The notes below the pieces were generated by a model. That model worked only from the letters and a program-made list of their open reading frames with translations, was not told the DNA's origin and searched no databases. The position numbers and the translations under genes were made by a program. From Hormiphora californensis (Eukaryota > Ctenophora > Tentaculata > Cydippida > Pleurobrachiidae), in NCBI GenBank assembly GCA_020137815.1, contig CM035357.1:2827966-2867427 (forward strand): DNA of 39,462 nt. The letters are read 5' to 3'. Below, one piece after another: positions 22,834 through 32,275 of this stretch (the stretch's first letter is position 1; the number at the start of each line of letters is the position of its first letter).

Positions 22834-23540
22834 TCATACTACAGTCGGACCCCGATTTAGGGACACCCTCGGGGGAAAGGCTCTTGTCCACTAAATCGGG
22901 GTGTCCACTAAATCGGGGTCAAATAAGGTTAATTTCCTATATCGGGGGAAAAAATCCTGTCCCTAAATCGGGGTGCCACTAAATCGGGGGCCCCTAAATC
23001 GGGGTCCGACTGTACTTACTATTCAAATTGTCAGTGCTACATCACCTAGCAACTACACTTGCACGTGCAATTATTAGAGGGACCTAGAGACCTCTCTCCC
23101 AGTTGCAGTTGGGCACCAAGGGGAAATTCAATTCTGCACGTGCATTCTTTTACTTCTGCCCTGATGTCTAGCTCTTCCACCCCAAGCGCTATTCGGCAAC
23201 GTTTATCTAGGCCCAGGAGAACTGCTGCTGCCAGGGAGCAAGCTAGAGAATATGACAGATTACGCCAACGTGTTCAAGCGAGCCAATCAACGACTACTGA
23301 TAGTTTTACTCAACGTCGCCCAAGGGTGTACTCCAGTCGAATATAGAAATCTCCGAATCGGCTACATAGCGGCCAAGTTTTCACGAGATGAGTTTCTGGA
23401 ACAGCACTGCACCTCCCTGACATTGATCTCATAAATTCGCACCTTGGCATTGTCAGGAAGCCCAGAGCGTACATGCAACAACATGGGTAGGAAGAAAGTG
23501 AGAGATAGGCTAAGAACGGATGGTGCTGTCAGCGTTCCCC
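22834..23540 (+). mobile_element. Helitron-like element, split by a MITE
   Basis: The 5' end TCATACTA is interrupted at a TA by the MITE at 22842-23012 and resumes CTTACTATTCAAATTG. The remainder matches the copies at 31183 and 31738: TTGCACGTGCAATTATTAG, then a small Arg-rich open frame (MSSSSTPSAIRQRLSRPRRT, from 23165). The 3' end is not recognisable, and the end given is approximate. Confidence 0.65.
22842..23012. mobile_element. TA-flanked MITE, copy 3
   Basis: The 171-bp element has the CAGTCGGACCCCGATTTA end and its complement, flanked by TA. It sits inside the 5' end of a Helitron-like element, so it is the younger insertion. Confidence 0.9.
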
Positions 23541-23778
23541 AATATTTATGAAGAAGCAGTTGCCTAGCAGGTAGCGGTGGACAATTTTCTTCTCTCTCCC
23601 AATTTAGTTAGTATTCAACCTATAGTTGGCCCTTCGGGTGATTCTGAAAGACACAAAATGATCGCCAAAAACCTCGTGTGAAAATCTATCTGTTGGTCCT
23701 AGTTTTTAATAATTTATTCTGGTATCGAATCTAGATAGATAGATCTTCTCCTTCTTCTCCATCATCATGCATTGTTTC

Positions 23779-23889
23779 TCAGGAACCGACCGAAACAAGT
23801 AAACAACCAATCAGAACTCGTTATTTAGGTCACGTGACTGGATATCAGCCAATAAGGAATCAGTATTTCCTGATTCGGTCGGTTCCTGG
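23779..23889. mobile_element. hAT-like MITE, full-length copy
   Basis: It starts CAGGAACCGACCGA and ends TCGGTCGGTTCCTG, with the core AACCAATCAGA. The flanks share only TTTCT, so the 8-bp duplication has decayed. Confidence 0.8.
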
Positions 23890-24192
23890 AATTTCTGATG
23901 GTAGATTCAATCCTTCTCCATGGTCATACCACCCAATTCCCTTGGTCAAAAATACACGATGGCTATACGTTTGAAAGTAAAATATATCAGCTAAATATCA
24001 GTTACATAGCACTCTTATATTGTATTTCAGACGCACTCTCTTTAAGTAGTTTTACTTGGCAAACAATTCTGAAATAATTCTTCTTTAGCATTCTAATCAG
24101 CTGGATGATCATACCGAAGTTCAATGAACTCATGTATATTATCTCGAGGGATCGGGCCCTCAGCTGCCACTTCAGTAGAGGTAAACCCCTTC

Positions 24193-24280
24193 CAGGAACC
24201 GAGCGACACAATTGTAAACAACCAATCATAACTCGTTATTTAGGTCACGTGACTGGCTATCAGCCAATCAGGGACCAGCT
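24193..24280. mobile_element. hAT-like MITE fragment in a receptor C-tail
   Basis: An 88-bp copy lacks its right end (stops at GGGACCAGCT). It is flanked by an 18-bp direct repeat, GTAGAGGTAAACCCCTTC, at 24175-24192 and 24281-24298. It introduces the stop codon now used by the receptor gene on the minus strand. Confidence 0.8.
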
Positions 24281-25260
24281 GTAGAGGTAAACCCCTTCAC
24301 TTCTGTTGATGTCACAATACGCGTCTCCGCAGTTGTTGCCGGTAGTGGAGGGGTGACTGCCTCACCAACCTCCGCAGATACTGTTTTATTACGAAACATA
24401 CTGCGAACAGAATCCAGTCCGCTGCAGCATTGACCTATCAGCTGCTTTCTTAAAATGACCAGCGGGTTTATTACCGCGTTAACCACCATCAAAACCATCA
24501 GCGCAAGGTAGGAAGCATAAAAAGCAGTATGACTAGCAGTGGAATCGCTATTTGCAAATAAAACCAGTCCCCACATAATCGCACCACTGATATTGGTAAG
24601 GAGGAACACAACACCCAGTAGAACAACTGTAACGGCAGCGTTCCTGCGTTGTTGATCTCTTTCTGCTGCGACGTCTGATTTTCGGATAAGAAGGATGCAT
24701 GTCCAAACTGTTAGCACAAGGTTAACCAGGACAATTCCAGTTGCACAAATGAAAAACGTCCAGTTCGTTGAAACTGTTGCCTGCATAATATATATAAGAA
24801 TCGCTGGTGTAATTGTTCCCATAGCCAACAGCACAGTAGAGATTGACCAGAATAAAGTCTTGTTTATTTGGTAAAATGGCCGGGACATGGCTAAAAGTCG
24901 AGCACCACCAATTATACAAGTCCAAATTCCAGAAGTCTGATTGACAAAGATGTTTATGAACAACAACTCAATCCCTGAAGTTATATACAGAATTCCGATA
25001 ACACAAATACTGAGGTCAATAAAGTTTAAAACTATGTAGAGTTGCCTCGGGAACCCTTTTCTTCTGAAGTTGTAGTACAGGGAGTACACGTTGTTTAGGA
25101 TACCAGCCAGTCCTAAAGCGATCCCACACCATTGGTGTATAGACATCAGCGGGTGAAAACTTTTCACTGAAAAGTTGTCGTATAAATCCCGCCCGCTATT
25201 ATAAAAAGCATGGATGTTTTTGCCGCTAATGTTAATAATCAATAAATCTGGTGTTGAGGA
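24268..25260 (-). CDS. Rhodopsin-like 7TM receptor, C-tail altered by MITE
   Basis: A single open exon encodes seven hydrophobic helices: TM1 WCGIALGLAGILNNVYSL, TM2 LYIVLNFIDLSICVIGILY, TM3 IWTCIIGG with ARLLAMSRPF in place of the DRY box, TM4, TM5 TGIVLVNLVLTVWTCILL, TM6 VVLLGVVFLLTNISGAIMW, TM7 VVNAVINPLVILRK (NPxxY-like). The ARxL box matches the receptor pseudogene at 15783, so they may be relatives. The N-terminal part carries NIS and NFS glycosylation sites but no ATG until residue 33 (25146), so a first exon may lie upstream. The C-tail ends AGP-stop inside a MITE. Past the MITE the old frame continues to a TAG at 24095-24093. The ligand is unknown. Confidence 0.75.
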   Translation of the reverse strand, partial: SSTPDLLIINISGKNIHAFYNSGRDLYDNFSVKSFHPLMSIHQWCGIALGLAGILNNVYSLYYNFRRKGFPRQLYIVLNFIDLSICVIGILYITSGIELLFINIFVNQTSGIWTCIIGGARLLAMSRPFYQINKTLFWSISTVLLAMGTITPAILIYIMQATVSTNWTFFICATGIVLVNLVLTVWTCILLIRKSDVAAERDQQRRNAAVTVVLLGVVFLLTNISGAIMWGLVLFANSDSTASHTAFYASYLALMVLMVVNAVINPLVILRKQLIGQCCSGLDSVRSMFRNKTVSAEVGEAVTPPLPATTAETRIVTSTEVKGFTSTAGP

Positions 25261-25619
25261 ACAATTATCAAAATGGAATACAGAGACAAATTATGTTAAT
25301 TAGCACATGTTTAGAGGTCGTGTCGAAGCTCCAAACAAATGTATCAAAAACTGGAACAATTGGGAGGGTTCGATGTAGAGGGATCGACTCTACTATCCTT
25401 GCGGCTTGCATATTTGAGGTCCTACGGTGTGCGGACTCTAGTGCTACACTCTAAGTCTAAAGAGGACTCTATATCTAAATTTAGATTTAGATAAAGAGTC
25501 CAAATAATTCTAAACTCTAGGAGGACTCTTTATCTAAAAAGTCTACACAGGGCGGACTCTTTATCTAAAAAGTCTAAACAAAGTGGACTCTATATCTTTG
25601 TATAAGCACGTTTTATAGA

Positions 25620-28600
25620 GTGAGTACACTCTCTTATGATAACCTTTCAAATTTTAAGAATTACATGCAGAATCTTTCGAGGAATAGAAGTTTTAAGAGA
25701 CATGTACTTGTTGGAGATTTCAATTTCCCGTCTGTAAATTGGCCTGAGGGCACCTCTGGGAATGCACTTGAGAGAGATTTTATTGATTTCTTGTGTGGTG
25801 AACTTGGTCACTCACAGTTAGTGAGTTCTTCTACGCATATTTCGAGTAACACGTTAGATCTACTCTTTACGAATTGTCCAGAGCTTGTTAAGCAGTTGTC
25901 TGTCTGTGATTTGAACCAGGTCTGCTGCTCAGATCACTTTGGATTGAAGTTTAGAATTAACCTTAAATTTGATCGGAGTAGCAGATCACCCAGATACCGG
26001 TATGATTTTAGAAATTTTAATTTTCTTAGTCTGAATGTTGCTTTTGCAAGAGTGAATTGGGATTTAATTATTGACGATAATGTTAATGACTCTTGGAAGA
26101 GAGTGAAGAGTGTGATTGTCGAGCTTTGTGATGTGTATATTCCCAAGAAACGGGTTAAAGACCCCTTTACCCCCTCTTGGCATAGTGATAGAGATGTCTT
26201 GAGAGCCAGGAACAGGAAGGAGACTCTTAGATCTCGTTTTAAGAGTCGACCCTCCCCTGAATCCAAAGCAGCCTATTATCTAGCTAGGAAGGCTCTCAAG
26301 ACAGTCATCTCAGCTAAGTTGAATAATCATTTTAATGTTGACGACTTTGGTATTACGAAGAGGTTCTGGACTCATATTAAGTTGTCCAGCAAATCTCTTC
26401 GTATCCCGGAGTCTGTGTGTAGCAACGGTGTTTTCAGATCTAAGTCGAGCGAGAAGGCGAATTTGTTCAATCGTCACTTTGCCTCACAATTCACCTCTCC
26501 CAGTCAATATGGTATAAGCATTGATAATAGTGTGTCAGAGCAAGATATATTTTTCTCCCTCAATGAGGTGTTTGTTACCCTAGCATCGACAGATAGTTCT
26601 AAGGCCTGTGGGGATGACGGGATATCTGGCAGGGTTCTCAAACATTGTGCCGGATCTCTGTCATACCCTCTGTGGCTTCTTTTTAACCTCTCTATGAGAA
26701 GTGGTGTTATAGCAGACGATTGGAAACTAGCTTCCATTGTACCAGTTTTTAAGAAGGGAGATCGTAGGGAGGTGGCCAATTACAGACCTATCTCGCTTTT
26801 GTCTCTCGTTTCAAAGACTCTGGAAAGATTGGTTAAGCCTAGAATCCTTGATATTTGTTCCCCTCAACTCGATTCACGTCAACACGGTTTTCTGAGTGGT
26901 AAGTCATGCACAACTCAACTCATCCCGTTTACACACAGTTTAGTAGAGGCTTTTGATGAGAAGGAAAGGGTAGACATTGTGTACTTCGATTTTTCACGTG
27001 CCTTCGACTCTTGTAATCATGATCTTATTTTGCACAAGCTCAAATACCAATTTGGTATTGATGGGCAGCTACTGAGTTTTATCAAGAGTTATTTAAGCAA
27101 TAGATCTCAGAAGGTTGTTTTAGACGGTGAGAGTTCAGATGTTTTGCCAGTTTTATCAGGGGTAGGGTAGACCGGGGTAATTTGGACGGTGGGGCAATGT
27201 GGTCACAGGACGGGGCAATGTGGACTAGTGATTTATATGGGACTTTTAAATTGTGGTGTTTAGTGTGAAATAACGAAAAATGACGACTTTAAAGTTAAAC
27301 TTTATTTCGGTAAACTTAATTATGATAATTATTTAAATTAAGGGTCAGAATTTCACAATATGATATTTTTCTATCCAGTTTCATCATCAAAATGACATTA
27401 GCTTTCGATTTAATTAGCTAATTGGCATTTTAATGAAGCGGGGCAATTCGGACAATTTGGGGCAATTCGGACGAAAAAATCGGGGGCAATTCGGTCATAA
27501 TCCAGATTACCCCATGGGGCAATTTGGACTAGACCAAATTGCCCCATGGGGCAAATTGGTTAATACAAATTGGCCTCATGGCGCCATTATACTCGTTTCT
27601 ATGGTAACCATAGACAACCTGCTTTCATAATTATCCTATTCAATCAATATAGATGGCTAAAACTGAGTAAATAGACCAAAAAATAGAAAAAAAGGCGCAT
27701 TTTACAACCAATTCTCTAGTTGCCAAGGTAACAAGTCAATCCATGGTGTGGCATTCGACAATCCAACTTAATACATTGAGTGGGAATCGGCCACTGTTAT
27801 GATTTATTAGACTGGATCCCCATAATAGTAATTTCTAGCCTTGTAAGCACCTGAAAACACAAACATCATTCCTTTGAAAACCGTAGCTTTATTTGTGGCT
27901 TTTTGATCTTTGATGTTGATTTTCTCAAAAACCCTATTTGGGATAAGATTAAATCTTTTTCTAGTCAACTAGGCTAATCCTGAGCTTTCGAAAATGCACC
28001 CTACAGATATAGATCTGATGAACACTTAATTTTTTGGTTAATTAGGCTAATTACTACTTAATTAACTAATTTTGAAAAAAGGAATAGCACGGGATACTAA
28101 ATTACTAGATGAATGAAAAGTTTGAAATCGATATCTCAAAAACTGTGGCTACAATCTAAGTTTGTCCAAATAGCCCCAACCTCTGTCTGATTTACATCGC
28201 AGATTTACAGCTGGGGCAATGTGGTGTGTCGCGGTCACGTGATTGAATGCGCACATTGTGATTGGTGTAGAAGCCACTAGTCCAAATTGCCCCGTGTCTC
28301 GCGATCAAAAATATTCCGACTTACCTTCATTAACAAGGTTAATTAGCTAATTAAAAGTTATGTTTTCGATTCAAATTTGTTCTGAGGCTCAAGATAAAGG
28401 TTCAGTTGCACAAATTGAGTAGCTAACTAATTGATTAAGTAAATTAATGGCTCTTGAAATACCAATTGAATGCCAAAACCGTCCAAATTACCCCGGTCTA
28501 CCCTACCCCAGGGCTCGATCCTTGGGCCTATATTGTTTGTTATCTTTATTAATGATATTTTCCTTGAAGTCACTAATGATACATGTATTTCTCTGTATGC

Positions 28601-29510
28601 TGACGATACCAAAGTGTGGAGAAGAATTGTATATATGACCGACCATATCTTGTTGCAACAAACTGTCGACAACCTTTACAATTGGTCTGTCCGTAATTTG
28701 ATGCATTTCCACCCTGCTAAGTGTCATGTCTTGAGTGTGGCCAACCCTAGTTTGTATCGGTCTAACATGTTTACTAACTTACCGTTTTTCAATTTTATCT
28801 ACTCTTTGGGAGAAGATGAGTTAAATTATGTTTCCAGTCAGCGTGATTTGGGAGTTGTTATATGTGATAATCTCAATTTTAACTACCACTGTGAGTCTAT
28901 CCTTAACACCATGGTATTCAAGTTCAACCTCCTGCGACGCTCCTGCTTCTTCCTGAAGCGGAGCTGTCACAAGAGAACCCTGTATCTTTCCATGGTGAGA
29001 TCCTTAGTCGAGCACTGTAACCAAGTTTGGTCTAATCTTAATGTTGGCAGTGTTAAGTCTCTTGAGAAACTGCAGAAACGTGCTGTCAAATGGATAAGAA
29101 ACGAGCCACTCGCATCTTATACCAATGACCAGTATGTGGAGCATCTCCTTAGTCTTAATCTACTACCGTTCAAACACCTTTTTCAATTTTATGACCTTAG
29201 ACTTTTTTACAAGATTATGTTTGACATGGTTGATATTAGTTTCCCAGATTCTATCTCTCCTGTGAACCCTGACAGTCTTCGTCCCACTAGACAGAACTTG
29301 GACATTATTGAAAGAAGGGATGTGACCACTCTAGTTTTTAGTTCCGGGGCTAGGTCACATAACGTTCTTAGCGGTGGCTTTTTCTATAGGACTACAATCC
29401 TTTGGAACAAGCTACCCTATGAAGTTAGACAAGCTACCTCGCTATCTGCTTTCAATCGCTCTGTTAAAGAATACCTTTTCAAAGCTATTCTACCTGAGAT
29501 GTTACTCTAG
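25620..29510 (+). mobile_element. Jockey/CR1-like LINE, 5'-truncated and interrupted
   Basis: The frame begins within the apurinic endonuclease domain (VGDFNFPSVNW, later CCSDHFGL) and continues into reverse transcriptase: VPVFKKGDRREVANYRPISL, QHGFLSGKSCTTQL, YFDFSRAFDSCNHD, then the PQGSILGP motif and YADD catalytic box. A 1.34 kb element (27165-28503) splits it at SGV|PQG. The two halves (25620-27164 and 28504-29510) are in register if that insert and one TA are ignored. After YADD come the LGVVI motif, the thumb and C-terminal region (TTILWNKLPYEVR) and TAG. The endonuclease N-terminus is absent, so the copy is dead. It sits inside a TIR element. Confidence 0.9.
27165..28503. mobile_element. 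1.34 kb TA-flanked TIR element inside the LINE
   Basis: Ends GGGTAGACCGGGGTAATTTG and its complement are perfect over 25 bp, with TA on both sides. Internal copies of GGGGCAATTTGGAC, GGGGCAATTCGGAC or GGGGCAATGTGGAC and their complements crowd both ends. No transposase was found. Insertion at a TA fits Tc1/mariner-type or related elements. Confidence 0.85.
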
Positions 29511-29961
29511 AGTTCACTGTTTTCTTGTTTGCCTACATCTTCATTTTTCACCTTCTATCATCCTCACTACTTCACTATTTCACTATTTCTTCACAAGTCC
29601 AAGTGTGCAGTCAACTGGCTGTGGTTGCGCCCGTCTCCCCCAGACCTAAACCATACCCCTCTCTAATGGTTTTTCCTAGACGAGACGATTACCTTTTTAT
29701 TATTTTTAGGTTTGAAATCTGTGAGGTGTCCCTTAGCTGCAGCTTTCGCTGTGTGGGACCCCTGGGTGTGTGTGACGATATTTGAAAACAAGTTTATTAT
29801 AAATGTTTCCCACCCAAAATAGTTCGACCCAATAAAAATCTAAATTAGATATAGAGTCCGCCTTTCGCCGCGAACTCGAGATTTCGGCCGTTAGGCCGGA
29901 AACGAGAGTTTGCTCTACCCCTATACTAATTTAGAAGTGTTAGGGCCGTTATTTGGATTCG

Positions 29962-30011
29962 AGGTTAGGGTTAGGGTTAGTGTTAGGGTTAGGTTTTGGG
30001 TTGGGTTAGGA
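29962..30011 (+). repeat. Interstitial telomere-like (TTAGGG)n
   Basis: About seven imperfect TTAGGG units (with TTAGTG, TTAGG and TTTTGGG variants) lie between the LINE 3' end and the right end of the TIR element. Confidence 0.85.
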
Positions 30012-30508
30012 TTTTAGACATAGAGTCTGGGTTGGAGGATTTGGCGCCAAAATGTACTAGAGGACTCTATATCTAAAAATTCTACACAGGGCGGAATCTT
30101 TATCTAAAAAGTCTACACAGGGAGGACTCTTTATCTAAACTTTTTTCAAAATCTAACTGTAGATAAAGAGTCTGTTTTTAGATATAGAGTCCGCCATGGA
30201 TTTAGATAAAGAGTCCGTTAGCACTAGAGTCCGCCCACCGAGGTCCTACAACCCCACGGTGAGAGATTGCCCTGCACTCGAAAACAATTCCCTCGGCGTA
30301 ATAACATGTCAAATTACCTCTCAGCTCGGGATGAACATGGTGCTCAATTTTATATGAATATTGAGTACTAGCGCTGCACCCACCTTAGACTAAGCGCTTA
30401 GACTAAGCGCTTAGAATTATTATAATGGCAATACATGCACGACCCGCTGCATGCCACAAAACATGTATGTATATAATTGCTGTCCAGCAAACCATTGTGT
30501 TACTTAAT

Positions 30509-30720
30509 GTCGTTAGTCTAATGGTGCTAGAGAATGAGGGTTGTAGTGCTGCCATTTGTAGGTTCTAAACCTCCACCTTCCAGCAGGAAGTCGGCAGAGG
30601 TGTTTGTGCCTCCGTCTCTGCGGCCCATATCCGCAACACCATCAGTTTGGGACATTATATTTCAAATTGATACACAGTATCTTGCAGCCAAAATAAATAA
30701 GTAATAACAGATACAGATAC
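30509..30720 (+). mobile_element. Possible tRNA-derived SINE
   Basis: A box A-like TTAGTCTAATGGT (about 30512) and a box B-like GGTTCTAAACC (about 30561) are spaced as in tRNA-derived pol III promoters, followed by an A-rich segment. No tRNA cloverleaf is evident, and only one copy is in the window, so the call is weak. The rest of 30250-31180 shows no gene. Confidence 0.35.
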
Positions 30721-31182
30721 TAAATATATCACACTACAGCTCAGTCTTTTTCTCTCTCAGTCTCTCCTTTTATACGTCCAGGGCATCCGAGCCACATCAG
30801 CCACGTGTCCACCTGCTGCAGACCACACCTCTACCTCCTTCTTCTCTCCCACTTCTATCGCCTTCTTCTCTCCCATCTGTAGCTGTTCTCTGGTCATGGG
30901 AGGGTTAGTGCAGTTTACAAAGAATAAAAGAATGCAGATCTTTCATCCTTTATCTATTCATTAGCAGCAGTGCTAAATACTACGAGACATTCCGGCCCGC
31001 CCTAACTCTAACCTATATATGTGCCGGCAATATACTACACTAATAAACTAATAAATTATCGGTAATCTATGTTAGGGTCTACCCTATGCAGTTACCGTGG
31101 TATCCAATGGCTCAGGCCACTGGATACCACAGGGTGAGGGAGAGAGAGAGAGAAAACTAAGAGAGATTTTCTTAAAGAAACA

Positions 31183-31714
31183 TCATACTACTTACTAAGC
31201 AAATTGTGTGACACACATCACCTAGCAACTACACTTGCACGTGCAATTATTAGAGGGACTTGGAGACCTCTCTCCCGGTTGCAGTTGGGTACCAAGGGGA
31301 AGTTCAATTCTGCACGTGCATTCTTTTACTTCTGTCCTGATGTCTAGCTCTTCCACCCTAAGCGCTATTAGGCAACGTCCAGGAGAACTGCTGCTGTCAG
31401 GGACCAGGCTAGAGAATATGACAGATTACGCCAACGTGTTCAAGAGAGCCAATCAACGACTACTGATAGCTTTACCCAACGTCGCCCAACGGCGAATACT
31501 CAAGTCGAATATAGAAATCTCCGAATCGGCTACATAGCGGCCAAGTTTTCACGTGATGAGTTTCTGGAATAGCATTGCACCTCCCTTGATATTGTCAGGA
31601 AGCCCAGAGCGTACAACAACATGGGTAGGGACGGATGGTGCAGGTGATGTCAGCGTTACCTAATCCAGCTACCATTTCCCCGAAATTCGCCCGTAGGGCG
31701 AACGGGCCTACTAG
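31183..31714 (+). mobile_element. Complete Helitron-like non-autonomous element
   Basis: The 532-bp element starts TCATACTACTTACTAAGC after an A. It ends with a hairpin (TTCGCCC-GTA-GGGCGAA), a short spacer and CTAG followed by T, the canonical Helitron 3' end. It carries TTGCACGTGCAATTATTAG near the 5' end and a small Arg-rich frame. The 5' end matches the copies at 22834 and 31738. Confidence 0.8.
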
Positions 31715-31737
31715 TGTTATAATAATAGAATAGAATA

Positions 31738-31989
31738 TCATACTACTTACTAAGCAAATTGTGTGACACAGGTCACCTAGCAACTACACTTGCACGTGCA
31801 ATTATTAGAGGGACCTGGAGACCTCTCTCCCGGTTGCAGTTGGGTACCAAGGGGGAATTCAATTCTGCACGTGCATTCTTTTACTTCTGCCCTGATGTCT
31901 AGCTCTTCCACCCCAAGAGCTATTCGGCAACATTTATCTAGGTCCAGGAGAACTGCTGCTGTCAGTGTCAGGGAGCAGGCTAGAGATTA
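31738..31989 (+). mobile_element. 3'-truncated Helitron-like copy
   Basis: It starts TCATACTACTTACTAAGC after an A, 23 bp after the previous copy ends. It matches that copy to about 31989, where an ATT-rich stretch begins. Confidence 0.8.
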
Positions 31990-32275
31990 TATTATTATTA
32001 TAAAACTCGTATATTTAATTGAGTTGAAAGTAAATCCGCATAAATTACAGTTATTACTCACATAATATATATCCTAATATCGAATATATATACTATATAT
32101 ATATATACTATCAAATCTACTTCGAAAATCTGTCTACAGACTAAATTGTCAAATTTATTCAATCTTTCATATACTCCAAAGTTTACGAATTTTCCAACAG
32201 TATTAGTTATATAATAGGGGCTACAATGAAGGCATCATGTCTTTGTCACCATGACGACAGTGGTTGCCATGGTTT

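Larger units (their letters stand above)
25426..30239. mobile_element. TIR element with 10-bp target duplication, hosting a LINE
   Basis: GAGGTCCTAC occurs at 25416-25425 and 30240-30249. Inside it, terminal repeats GGTG(T/G)GCGGACTCTAGTGC match at 21 of 22 positions. Both ends carry many copies of GGACTCTTTATCTA or GGACTCTATATCTA in both orientations, possibly transposase-binding sites. The duplication length fits Mutator-like elements. No transposase is visible. The middle is a LINE. Confidence 0.75.
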
